DNA of 64,000 nt, taken from the NCBI RefSeq assembly GCF_000499845.2, contig NC_023749.2:26492375-26556374 (forward strand). Direction: 5' to 3'. The notes beneath the pieces were generated by a model that saw nothing but the letters and a program-made list of their open reading frames with translations, made no database searches and had not been told where the DNA came from. The stretch comes from Phaseolus vulgaris. Lineage: Eukaryota; Streptophyta; Magnoliopsida; Fabales; Fabaceae. Shown piece by piece: positions 31,417 through 41,384 of this stretch. How positions within the stretch are numbered: position 1 is the stretch's first letter; each line of letters begins with the position of its first letter. The translations under genes and the position numbers were made by a program.

Positions 31417-32068
31417 TGATGGAAGAGGCCCAAGCCCATGATAGTAAAAGCCCAAGCCCAAGCCCAAATACAAGTTCAAGCTTCAACTCAAGCCCAACAA
31501 ATAGAAGATATGGGCAAACAAAGCATCATTGGATGTCTTTCTTTTGTAATTACTTTTGAGTATTTTTAGTATAACATAAAGGGAGGTGTAGATATAAATA
31601 TAAGAGGTGCAAATGTATAAAGCTAAGTCACACCTTCCATGTGACACAATATAAGGTGTAGGTATAGATTTAGGAGGTGCCAAAAATAGAAACCAAGTCA
31701 CACTTACCTTGTGACTAGGAATTGGCTCCAAATTCAAATGCTTCTCATTTGAATTTCCCTCCACTTTCTTTTTAATTTCCAGCCCCCTAAACACTATAAA
31801 TAAGAGGGCTTGGCTCATGTATTTGCAAGATTAATGAGAGTAAAGTTATGCTGCCAACATTGTGCCATGCTTTGCTTCTACCTAGTTTCTAGGCTCTAAT
31901 CTTCATCTTCCTCACCTACCATAGGGCTGGCCGAACCTCCCTACTACCATACACATCATGCACCTTCAAGATCACCATAGCTCCTAGGAGGATGTTGCAC
32001 ATTTACATCCATGGCTTCCGCACCATTTTTCACATGATTCCAACAAGAGCTTCATGAATTTGCCATCA
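31417..32068 (+). repeat. Left LTR of F1 (652 bp)
   Basis: It starts TGATGGAAGAGGCCCAAGCC and ends TTTGCCATCA. A TATA box (TATAAATA) lies at 31795-31802. The part after about 31829 (R-U5, AGATTAATGAGAGTAAAGTT on) matches the right LTR. The part before it does not: AAGCCCAAGCCCAAGCCC and GGAGGTGTAGATATAAAT words are absent from the right LTR. Confidence 0.88.
31795..31802 (+). promoter_or_regulatory. TATA box of F1 left LTR
   Basis: TATAAATA stands about 35 bases before the region shared by both LTRs, which is where transcription should start. Matching boxes in relatives: TATAAAAA 35493 (F1 right LTR), TATAAATA 38845 (G), TATAAAAG 41269 (split LTR I), TATAAAAG 51541 (H). Confidence 0.7.
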
Positions 32069-32069
32069 T

Positions 32070-32081
32070 TGGTATCAGAGC
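32070..32081 (+). promoter_or_regulatory. Primer-binding site of F1, initiator tRNA-Met
   Basis: TGGTATCAGAGC follows the LTR end after one spacer base. It is the exact complement of the plant initiator tRNA-Met 3' end, the common primer of plant LTR elements. Confidence 0.88.
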
Positions 32082-33897
32082 ATAAGTTCTTCAAAGATGA
32101 GTTGTTCTTGGTCTTTTCATTTTTAGTTCTTCTTTATTTCATGTTGTTCATCTTGTTTCCATAATTGTCTTGCTGTTTTTTAAATTTTAATTTGTTTTGG
32201 TGTGCTATTTGGAAGATCCAACCGGTGCACTTTGTTCAATTGATCTTGAACAATCCTTGTGGAATTTGTGATAGGATTCCATACACCTTTGAGTTGCTAT
32301 TTTTCTTTTAGGTTTTTGAGTGTTTATTGCACTTTTATTTTGGTTCATATTATGCTCTTTGAGTCTTTAATTTCTGAATACATATATGTTTTGTCAAGTA
32401 ATGTTCATCCACAATGTCATCAACTCATAGTAGTCCTTTGTTTGGCTTGATTGTTTCTTGATTTTGGGTAATTTTGCTTGATTTGAAACTGTTGTGATAT
32501 TGATCTTTTGGTGCCTTTTATTTTTAGTTTGAGTTCATATTTGTGTTTAGATCTACACAAATTCCTTTATATTAATTCCATTGTGTTTATCTTTTGGTCT
32601 CTTGCTGTTTTTTTTCCAATTTTTACAGAATCCCCTGTTTTACATTCTCCGTGCTGGCTGTTTTGTTTCAGAAAATTATTTTCCCTCATAGGAAATTTTT
32701 GATTCTCTGGAATATGCAAGATTAGGCTGTTACAGAAAATACAAAAAAAGAATCAGCCCAAAAGAGTCAATATAAAAAAAATGATAAATATTTTAAAATC
32801 AGTGTGCAAATCTGGGCGCTACAGTTGGCGTAACTGAACACTGAAATTGAAAAAATTATTAAAAACAAATGGCTCATGCGTTTGGAATGATTCCAAATCC
32901 AGATTTTACTTAAGATCTTTAATATCTTGCATATCAATTTTCAGAGACAAATTCCAAAAGGGCAGCTCAGCATAAATTGGGGAAAAATACGTTCTCTGGC
33001 ACACAACAATTTTCCAGTGGTGCTGTTTTTTATTTTGTAATCTAATTCTAGTGCTATTCTTAGGATTGTTTTGTGTTCCTACCTTTCTTTGAGTACCTTT
33101 ATTTGCTTGTCTAATATTTCTTGGAACTCTTTCTAGTTGTCACAATCTAACTCCATTTGTGTGGTACTGTTTTTTTTCAATTAATTTGTTTCTTGCTTTT
33201 ATTCTTTGACCTCTAAATTTGGTGCTGGATTCATTCTCAATTGGTGCTTATTTGAGTGGAAATTTGACTTGAGTGAGGTCTAGTTTGCTTGATAGGTGCT
33301 GGATTGGAGAATTAAGTCCCTAATTCTAAGAGGAACAAAGGCAAGGGCAGAAACAATTACTTACCAAAAAACACCACAAACACTTGGAGGGCCCAACAAA
33401 GAAAAGACAACCAAGGAAGTGCCAATAGCAAAAAAAAAAAAAAGATCAACAAAGGGAGTTTTCTTAATTTTCTTTGCAACTTAACTTTTGTTAATTACTT
33501 CTTTAATTACGCAATTAGATGGTGAGTGTGTCTTCAAGGGCTCCAAGTGTCCAAAAAGCCTCACCTAGGGCCGACTAGTTTAGAACTTTCTAGCTTAGCA
33601 ATTGTTAATTGCTTTTGTTTAGTCTTGTTTAAAGCTTTGATTATTTGTTTTGTTTGTTAAATAGTTTGCATTGTTTTCTTGCATTCAAAATTTGATTTAT
33701 ACATCCTCATTGTGTTTCAAGTGATTTACCTAAAGAAAGATTTGTGTGAAGGTCTTGAGGGATAGTTTTTGGCTAAGGCAAAGACTTGGTATTTAAGTAG
33801 TCCATTGTGACTCACCTCTCTTACCTGGAAAACTACCTTCATTAGCTTCCCTCCTCTTTCTTAAAAGTAAAACATTTCTAAACACAAAGCTTTAGTC
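32082..33897 (+). other. Untranslated leader of F1
   Basis: About 1.8 kb without a supported gene, T-rich. It is closely alignable with the H leader (51830-53674), including GGGCGCTACAGTTGGCGTAA near 32814 and 52569. An AGCCTCACCTAGGGCCGACT word near 33558 recurs at 53300 and, reversed, near 63655 in J. Such a long leader probably holds RNA packaging signals; this is inference. Confidence 0.7.
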
Positions 33898-35226
33898 ATG
33901 TCTTCTCACTCCTCTAAATCTCTTAAAAGTGAGGTGAAATCCTTGAAATCTCTTTTGAAACAACTTTCCAAGGATATGCAATCAATTTCATCTAAACAAT
34001 TGGAGAATGAGGCTAAAACTAATGAATTGACTAAAGCAAAGGATGAGAAGTCTCACATTTTTAAAAAATTACGTTCTCGTGCATCTATCTCTAAAGATCA
34101 TGATTCTTTTGGGGAGGGAAGCCTTAGAATAAATGATTATTATCAAGCACCCCCTAGAAGACATAGAAGAGATAGAAAAGAACAAGAAAACCCAAGAGAG
34201 GTTAGGGTAGATCAACCCCGTCTCCATGGAAAAGAAAGTATAGAAGCTGGCCTAGATTGGGAAATGAGGGTAGAAAAATTGTTTGCTTCCCATAAAGAAA
34301 GAAAGGAAAGAAAAATACAAAAGAAAAGAGAGGAAGTCGAAAGGGAAGCTACAGAAATAGAAAAAGAAAAAGAAAAGCATGAGAAGACCCTTGAGAAACA
34401 AAAGGCTTGGGAGAAGAGTGTTCCTTCCCACAAGGTCATTCAACGAGACAAAAGATTTAAAAATACCTTTGAAAATATGTGTCTTGTTGAACAACCTCAA
34501 AGCCTTATCTTTTGTAAAGGAACCCTTGCAAGCATAGAAAAAAGAGAAGAATCCTTAAAAGAGGCTTCCATAGATTATTTTACATATATACCAAGATATC
34601 CCCAAGTGAAGGTCAAGTTATCTATAGGTAACTACCAAACCAATTTTTTATGTGAGGTAGTACCTAAAGAAACTTGTCATGTCTTATTGAGACAACCCTT
34701 GCAAAGCATTAAAATTTTCATGAACAATGGTTGTATCAACGAGACTACCTTCACACATAAAAGAAAAACTCTTCATATAGGAGAACTCATGGGACAAAAT
34801 AGAGTTGATAAAACTGTAGAGCTTTTAAAAGGAAAACTTTTGTCACCTATGAGAAAAGAAGTTCAAAGACATTACTTTAGGTACAATTCTTGTTTTCAAA
34901 CTACACCTAAAGCAAAGTCTCAAGAACTCTATACTCCTTCACCTTTTGCAAATGATCCTTGGGAAGACACAAATTTCATATTAGAGCTTCCTAGGACAAC
35001 AAAAGGTTTTGATTCGATTTTCATGGATATGGGTAAACTCTTCTCTAGAGAAGTGATACATCCTCATGGTTTATCTTCACTCATCCCCCTAGTTGAAGAA
35101 AAAGCTTTGGATTTGAGGACAAATCCTTTTCAAGAGGGAGGGGATGATGGAAGAGGGCCAAGCACAACTTCACAAGAAAGACAAAAGCCAAGACATGAGC
35201 ATCCAAAGCCAAACCAAGAGCTCTAG
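33898..35226 (+). CDS. Compressed gag-protease-integrase-like protein of F1 (442 aa)
   Basis: One open frame. Residues 1-60 (MSSHSSKSLKSEVKSLKSLL) are a Lys/Ser-rich coiled coil, matching the gag start of J. RINDYYQAPPRRHRR and VDQPRLHGKE (about 80-115) match H gag. A Lys/Glu-rich helix follows (about 140-175). YPQVKVKLSIGNYQTNFLCE and HVLLRQPLQ (about 230-270) are a protease tail lacking the active Asp. ELYTPSPFANDPWEDTNFIL and TTKGFDSIFMDMGKLF (about 345-395) match an integrase core start; the acidic residue of the D-containing motif reads N. RT, RNase H and most of integrase are absent. The frame runs over the polypurine tract into the LTR and stops at 35224-35226. It may act as a gag-like protein; this is inference. 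Confidence 0.8.
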   Translation: MSSHSSKSLKSEVKSLKSLLKQLSKDMQSISSKQLENEAKTNELTKAKDEKSHIFKKLRSRASISKDHDSFGEGSLRINDYYQAPPRRHRRDRKEQENPREVRVDQPRLHGKESIEAGLDWEMRVEKLFASHKERKERKIQKKREEVEREATEIEKEKEKHEKTLEKQKAWEKSVPSHKVIQRDKRFKNTFENMCLVEQPQSLIFCKGTLASIEKREESLKEASIDYFTYIPRYPQVKVKLSIGNYQTNFLCEVVPKETCHVLLRQPLQSIKIFMNNGCINETTFTHKRKTLHIGELMGQNRVDKTVELLKGKLLSPMRKEVQRHYFRYNSCFQTTPKAKSQELYTPSPFANDPWEDTNFILELPRTTKGFDSIFMDMGKLFSREVIHPHGLSSLIPLVEEKALDLRTNPFQEGGDDGRGPSTTSQERQKPRHEHPKPNQEL

Positions 35227-35763
35227 GGCTAAGGGAGGAGCGTCTAGGCCAAAAGGGAGGAGCGTCTAGCTCAAGGTGGAGAGCGTCTAGGCCAATGAAA
35301 GGAGCGTCTAGGACCAAATTGCTAAGCCCATGGCCAAGCGAATCCTTGCAGATTTGGTTATGCCAAATCTAGATTTCCTAAAGATTTGGTCACTTTCTAG
35401 AAGGATTCTCCACATGGTCATGTGCTCCATGTGATCTAAATTTGCATTTCATTTTGATTAGCATTAGGGTTGCATTATGATCCTCTTTAGCCTATAAAAA
35501 GAGGAGCCTACACCTTGTATTTTGAAGATTAATGAGAGTAAAGTTATGCTGCCAACATTGTGCCATGCTTTGCTTTTACCTAGTTTCTAGGCTCTAATCA
35601 TCTTCCTCACCTACCATAGGGCTGGCCGAACCTCCCTACTTCCATACACATCATGCACCTTCAAGATCACCATAGCTCCTAGGAAGATCATGCACATTTA
35701 CATCCATGGCTTCTGCACCATTTTTCACATGATTCCAAGAAGAGCTTCATGAATTTGCCATCA
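35145..35763 (+). repeat. Right LTR of F1 (619 bp)
   Basis: It starts TGATGGAAGAGGGCCAAGCA and ends TTTGCCATCA, followed by target copy ATGCA. U3 carries GAGCGTCTAG four times at about 35238-35312, a motif absent from the left LTR. TATA box at 35493. R-U5 matches the left LTR. Confidence 0.88.
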
Positions 35764-36159
35764 ATGCATGTTAGGCAAGTTTTAGAAACCCTTAGGAAGC
35801 AACATTTGTATGTTAATCTTGCTAAATGTATGTTTGCTCTTGATCATATAGAATTCCTAGGGTTTGTTGTGAGTAGCAAAGGGGTCCATGTGGACAAAAC
35901 AAAGGTGATGGCCATTCAAAATTGGCCTACACCGAAAACTTTGAATGAAGTCCGAAGTTTCCATGGACTTGCTTCTTTCTATAGAAGATTTGTACCAAAC
36001 TTTGGTACCATTGTTGCAGCTCTCAATGATATAGTGAAAAAGGATGTGGTTTTTCAATGGGGAGAAGCACAACAAAAAGCTGTTGAGATTTTAAAAGAAA
36101 AATTGACTAATGCTCCCATCTTAGCCCTTCCTAATTTCACTAAAACATTTGAGATTGAG
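35764..36159 (+). pseudogene. pol: G reverse transcriptase to RNase H, second fragment
   Basis: The frame continues from 31327: VRQVLETLRKQHLYVNLAKC, IEFLGFVVSSKGV, PTPKTLNEVRSFHGLASFYR and LPNFTKTFEIE. These are the RT thumb and the start of RNase H. The frame ends artificially at the LTR TGA at 36160 and resumes at 36824 with ECDAS, the RNase H active-site region. Confidence 0.88.
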
Positions 36160-36823
36160 TGATGGCAAATTTCATGAAGGTCTTCTTGAATCATGTAAGA
36201 AAATGGTGTGGAAGCTATGTATGAGTGTGTGCAAGATCCTCCTAAGAGTGGTGTTGATCTTGAAGGTGCATGATAGGTATGAATATAGGGAGGTTCGGCC
36301 AGCCCAAGGAAAGGTGAAGGATGTGAAGTTTAGAGCCTAGAGTTCTAGGGAGAAGCAAAGCTTGGCACAAAAAGGCAGCAAACTTTACTCACAATAAACT
36401 TGCAAATACAAGGTGTAGGCCTTCCTATTTATAAGCTAAATGGTCGTAGAAGCTAAGCTAATATCTAATGACCAAGCACATGGCACATGTGCTCATGACC
36501 GGCCAAAACAAAAGAGATTCTAGAATGTTCACTCAATTATGCTTTCTACACTACTCCAATTACTAAGTACCCCTAATGGGCCTCCATGTAACATGTACAA
36601 GGCTTTCTCTCTTCCATCCGTGGCTTCATTCAGTTGGGCGTGAATGTGCTTAGCCATTGATCTTGTAATTGGGCCTAGACGGTCTAGGCCTCCCCCTAGA
36701 CGCTCCATGTGTAGCCTCCCCTCTTCACGTCCTAGACGCTCCTTCCTTGAGTCTAGACGCTCATCATGGTCTAGCTTTGGGTCTTGGCTTTCATGGTGGG
36801 ATGTGCTTGGCCCTCCTCCATCA
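36160..36823 (-). repeat. Solo LTR, minus orientation, in G pol (664 bp)
   Basis: On the minus strand it starts TGATGGAGGAGGGCCAAGCA and ends TTTGCCATCA. The flanks TTGAG (36155-36159) and TTGAA (36824-36828) are a target duplication with one change. Its U3 has GAGCGTCTAG repeats and follows the H LTR (51103-51814), so it belongs to the H subfamily. No internal sequence remains: recombination between two LTRs left a solo copy. Confidence 0.88.
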
Positions 36824-38399
36824 TTGAATGTGATGCTTCAAGTATAGGCAATCCTCCTACAAGAGGGCCACCACATAGCTTATTTTAGTGAGAAATTGAA
36901 GGGAAGTCATCTCAATTATTCTACTTATGATAAAGAATTATATGCACTTGTTAGAGCTTTGTTTACTTGGCAACACTATCTTTTTCCTAAAGAGTTTGTG
37001 ATACATAGTGATCATGAATCTCTTAAGTATTTGAAAAGCCAAAACAAGCTTAACAAGAGGCATGCTAAGTGGGTGGAATTCATTGAGCAATTTCCTTATA
37101 TGATCAAACATAAGCAAGGCAAAGTAAACATTGTGGCAGATGCACTTTCTAGAAGATATGCTTTGCTAAATCTTTTAAGTTCTCAATATATTGGCTTTGA
37201 TCACATTAAGGAACTTTATCATGATGACCATGATTTTTCTCTCATCTATCAAGAGTGTCTTAAGGGAGGACACAAAGATTTGTTTTATACAAGATGGCTT
37301 TCTTTTGAAAGCAAAACGTCTTTGTGTGCCTCAAAGCTCTATTAGATTATCTCTTGTTCGAGAAGCCCATGAGGGGGGTTTAATGGGTCACTTTGGGGTT
37401 GCTAAAACTTTGGATGTGTTACATGAACATTTCTTTTGGCCTCATATGCATAAACATGTTCAGAGTTTGTGTGATAAATGCATAGCTTGTCGCAAAGCTA
37501 AATCTAAGATGCATCCCCATGGTTTATATACTCCTCTTCCTATCCCTTCAATGCCTTGGGTTGACATATCTATGGATTTCATCTTAGGATTACCCAAGAC
37601 ATCAAAGGGAAAGGACTCCATTTTTTTGGTAGTGGATCGTTTTTCAAAGATGGCTCACTTTATTCCTTGCCACAAAGTGGATGATGCATGTCATATTGCA
37701 AATCTCTTCTTTCAAGAAGTGGTTCGTTTGCATGGGATCCCTAGATCTATTGTGTCCGATAGAGATCCCAAGTTCTTAAGTCACTTTTGGAAGACCTTGT
37801 GGGGTAAGCTTGGAACTAAACTTTTATTTTCTACCACTTGCCACCCACAAACTGATGATCAAACCGAGGTGGTGAATAGAACTTTGGGACAACTATTGAG
37901 ATGTTTCATTTCGGGGAATCCTAGAGTGTGGGAGAATTTACTACCCCATGTTGAGTTTGCATATAATCGTGTAGTAAATTCTACCACCTCACATTCTCCT
38001 TTTGAGGTTGTCTATGGGTTTAACCCCTTAACACCTCTTGATCTTCTTCCTATTCCCATTCTTGGAGATATCTTGTGCAAAGATGGGGATGAAAAGGCTT
38101 CTTTTGTGAAAACTTTGCATAAAGACATCAAGAAGAGAATTGAGAATAAGGTTGGCAAGTATGTTGAACTTGCCAATAAAAGGAGAAAAACATTGTTGTT
38201 TGAGGAGGGTGATTGGGTTTGGCTTCATTTGAGGAAGGATCGTTTTCCTACTCAAAGGAAGTTCAAACTAATGCCTTGAGGGGATGGACCTTTCCAAGTC
38301 CTAAAGAGGATTAATGACAATGCTTATGAGTTATATATGCCTGATACACTCTTAGGTAGTCATACTTTTAATATTAGTGATCTAACTCCTTTTCTGTAG
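36824..38399 (+). pseudogene. pol: G RNase H and integrase
   Basis: RNase H: ECDAS, then a damaged stretch to 36895, then [30 protein letters not shown] and VADALSRR. A frame change near 37295 leads to the integrase: an HHCC finger ([10 protein letters not shown] ... [13 protein letters not shown]), [12 protein letters not shown] (D), [15 protein letters not shown] (D), [10 protein letters not shown] (E), then [18 protein letters not shown], a TGA at 38277-38279 where relatives have Arg, and GDGPFQVLKRINDNAYELYM to a final TAG at 38397-38399. The protein ends SDLTPFL with no chromodomain visible. All three catalytic residues are present. Confidence 0.88.
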
Positions 38400-38442
38400 G
38401 TCTCCAGAATTCGTGGTAGAATTCTCTCCAACTCGGGGAGTA

Positions 38443-39402
38443 TGATGGAGATCAAGCTCAAGTGGACATGGAGGCCAATCATCAAGAGCAAGAAGAGGTT
38501 GAGGCTCAAATGGAGGATGCTCATGAAGATAATAGCCCACCTCAAAGGCTTACAAGGAGCATGTTCAAGGCTTTAGGAGCTAATGGACGTTTGTTTTCTC
38601 TTTTTGTAATTTCTTTGTTTGAAGGTGCTTAGAGGGAAACATAAGAAACCTCTTTTGTAAAAGAATCTTTAGGTCTTTAATTTAGGAAACATAGGGGGGT
38701 GTGCGTTTAGTAGGGAGGTGTAGATGTAATAGGGAGGTGCCAAACTAAGAGAGGAAGTCACACCTTCCTCATGCTCTAGGATTGGCGCCACTTTTTGGGG
38801 GGAATTTTGAATTTAATTAGCTTTGCATTTCAGCACCTCTAGGGTATAAATAAAGGTGCTTAGCTTGTACAATTCAGATTGGAAATTTGTATTAGTGAAA
38901 CTCTACTCAATTTCAGAGAGAATTCGAGAGCTTTGTGCCTTCCTCACTTAATCTTATCTTGAGAGTTCATGGTTACCTCAAGTGGCGGCATAGCACACTC
39001 ATATTGGAGTCTCCATCCTCTAAGTGGCGTGATCATCCAACCAATTCCTCCATCTTCATGAGCTTTCTCTTCTCCTTCCTTCCTTCTCCTTTTACGTTCA
39101 TGTCTTAGCTTGTGTTCTTGCATTTTCAGTTCGGTATTGTAGTTACTTTGCTGTTTTGCTTCGGTTCCTTTTGCTTTTGCCGATTCTCTTTGCTTCTTCT
39201 TCATTTCTAGTTGTTGTTTTTTATTCAATTTGAAAATACATGGATCTTCCATGTGAGTTTGGGTTTTCGTACTAGTCTTGGTGAGTTCTTGAAAATAGAA
39301 CCTTCATCCAATTCTATAAAAAAGTGCCTACCTCATATCCAACTCAAGTTGATTCCTAAGAATGTCAAGAATCATTCATAATGTGCTATTGGAATCATAT
39401 CA
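38443..39402 (+). repeat. 3' LTR of element G (960 bp)
   Basis: It starts TGATGGAGATCAAGCTCAAG after a short purine stretch (CGGGGAGTA) and ends GGAATCATATCA. TATA box TATAAATA at 38845. It matches the reversed Gm LTR at 14876-16053. The bases after it (AGTTTGGGAGCAAAAG) are satellite. Confidence 0.85.
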
Positions 39403-40840
39403 AGTTTGGGAGCAAAAGAAATTGATCTTGGCATGGTTGGTGCATAGCTAAGTTCCATGATTTTGGTGTTTTGGCTTGATTTTGTGAGTTGGTGGTGTGT
39501 GGGGTGAAAAACGAAAATCATGGTTTTGGAAAACTGGCCCGACTCAATCCTCACAAATTCCTCCAAAGTGATGTGGGAGAAGTTTGGGAGCAAATGGAAT
39601 TGATCTTGGCATGGTTGGTGCATAGCAAAGTCCATGATTTTTGTGTTTTGGCTTGATTTTGTGACTTGGTAGTGTGTTGGGTGAAAAACGAAAATCATGG
39701 TTTTGGAAAACTGGCTGGACTCAATCCTCACAAATACCTCCAAAGTGATGTGGGATAAGTTTGGTAGCAAAAGGAATTGATCTTGGCATGGTTGGGGCAT
39801 AGCCAAGTTCATGATTTTGGTGTTTTGGCTTGATTTTGTGACTTGGTGGTGAGTGGGGTGAAAAACGAAAATCATGGTTTTGGAAAACAGGCTAGACTCA
39901 ATCCTCACAAATACCTCCAAAGTGATGTGGGAGAAGTTTGGGAGCAAATGGAATTGATCTTGGCATGGTTGGCGAATAGCAAAAGTCCATGATTTTGGTG
40001 TTTTGGCATGATTTTATTACTTGGTAGTGTGTTGGATGAAAAACGAAAAATCATGGTTTTGCAAAACTGGCTGGACTCAATCCTCAAAAATACCTCCAAA
40101 GTGATGTGGGAGAAGTTTGGGAGCAAAAGGAATTGATCTTGGCATCGTTGGTGCAAAGCCAAGTTCCATGATTTTGGTATTTTGTCTTGATTTTATGACT
40201 TGGTGGTGTGTTGGGTGAAAAACGAAAATCATTGTTTTTCAAAACTGGCAAGACTCAATCCTCTCAAATGCCTCCAAAGTCATGTGGGAGAAGTTTGGGA
40301 GCAAAAGAAATTGATCTTGACATGGTTGGTGCACAGCGAAGTTCCATCATTTTGGTGTTTTGGCTATCTTTTGTGACTTGGTGGTGTGTGGGGTGAAAAA
40401 CGAAAATCATGGTTTTCGAAAACTGGCTGGACTCAATCCTCACAAATGCCTCCAAAGTGATGTGGGAGAAGTTTTGCAGCAAAAGGAATTGATCTTGGCA
40501 TGGTTGGTGAATAATAAAGTCCGTAATTGTGGTGTTTTGGCTTGATATTGTGACTTGGTGGTGTGTGGGGTAAAAAACGATAATCATGGTTTTACAAAAC
40601 TGTCTGGACCCGTTCCTCAAAAATGCCTCCAAAGTTATGTGGGAGAAGTTTGGGAGCAAAAGGAATTGATCTTGGCATGGTTGGTGCAAAGCCAAGTTCC
40701 CTGATTTTGGTGTTTTGGATTGATTTTGTGACTTGGTGGTGTGTTTGGTGAAAAACGAAAATCATGGTTTGCCAAAACTGGCTGGACTTAATCCTCACAA
40801 ATTCCTCCAAAGTGATGTGGGAAAAGTTTGAGAGTAAAAG
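39403..40840 (+). repeat. 177-bp satellite array 1 (about 8 units)
   Basis: The word TTGATCTTGGCATGGTTGG returns at about 39422, 39600, 39778, 39954 and onward, giving a period of 176-179. Units are closely similar to those at 56536-61098. The array is bounded by the G LTR on the left (an insertion into the array) and directly by an F-type LTR start (TCATGGAAGAGGGCC) at 40841 on the right, with no polypurine tract between. Confidence 0.9.
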
Positions 40841-41384
40841 TCATGGAAGAGGGCCAAGCTTAACACCCCATGAAAGACAAGAGCCAAACCTAGAGCCTCT
40901 AAAGCCAAGTGGGGAGCGTCAAGCACATAAAGAAGAGTGTTTAGAGGGGGATCATCTAGAAGGAGGAGGAGAGCGTCTAGGACCTCTTACTAGGTCTATG
41001 TCCAAGCTACGGATGGGGGCCTTGGGCCAAGCCATGGATGGGAGAGAAAGCAACATGTATATGCTCCGTGAAGGCCCATTAAGGGTAGCTTAGTACTAAG
41101 TGTAGTGTAAATAGCATAAACGTGTCTTACATGTGATTTACCCTAGATTTGGTTCACGTTCTAGAACATTTCCTCATATGGCCGGCCTTGTGCTCCATGT
41201 GATCCATGTGGAGTAATTTGCATTTCATTTTGATTAGCATTAGGGTTGCATTATGGTCCTCCTTAGCCTATAAAAGGAGGAGCCTACACCTTGTATTTTC
41301 AAGATTGAATAGAGTATTGTTATGCTGCCAATTTAGTGCCATACATTACTCCTTGCCTAGTTTCTAGGTTTTAATCTTCATTTT
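40841..41384 (+). repeat. F-type LTR I, left part, split by element D
   Basis: It starts TCATGGAAGAGGGCCAAGCT, the family start with one G to C change. It has GAGCGTC-type repeats near 40915-40985, TATA box TATAAAAGG at 41269 and R-U5 to 41384. It continues after D at 51029-51102 (GGGCTGGCCGAACCTCCCC and on). The last ~110 bases of the LTR are missing because element H begins at 51103. Confidence 0.8.

Larger units (their letters stand above)
31328..35763 (+). mobile_element. Non-autonomous element F1 with 89-nt left extension
   Basis: The target duplication ATGCA stands at 31323-31327 and 35764-35768. Rejoining one copy restores the G reading frame (HRMH then VRQVLETL). The insertion starts with TGATGG at 31328, but this is not the LTR. 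It is 89 bases of pre-LTR sequence including a polypurine tract, followed by the real LTR at 31417. Then come primer site, leader, one 442-codon gene and the 3' LTR. The element has no RT or RNase H. Confidence 0.9.
30005..39402 (+). mobile_element. G-family Ty3/gypsy element with nested insertions
   Basis: The parts, all plus strand, are: 5' LTR end 30005-30071, primer site and leader 30072 to about 30770, a second LTR end about 30775-31022 fused to RT, RT and RNase H split by element F1 and by a solo LTR, RNase H and integrase to 38399, and the 3' LTR 38443-39402. Both insertions interrupt a frame that continues exactly on the far side. Gag, protease and the RT start are missing. After 39402 the 177-bp satellite begins, so G inserted into that array. 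Confidence 0.85.

Noticed and set aside
32814..32835. A host gene or small RNA gene in the conserved F1/H leader
   Set aside because: Conservation is explained by shared descent of the elements; I saw no tRNA, snoRNA or hairpin precursor pattern.
38280..38399. Chromodomain at the integrase end of G
   Set aside because: The protein ends SDLTPFL with a stop; no aromatic-cage chromodomain pattern is visible. H ends in satellite, so its case is open.
39403..40840. Calling the 177-bp satellite centromeric
   Set aside because: Length suits a centromeric satellite, but the arrays are short, diverged and inside LTR elements. CENH3 data would be needed.
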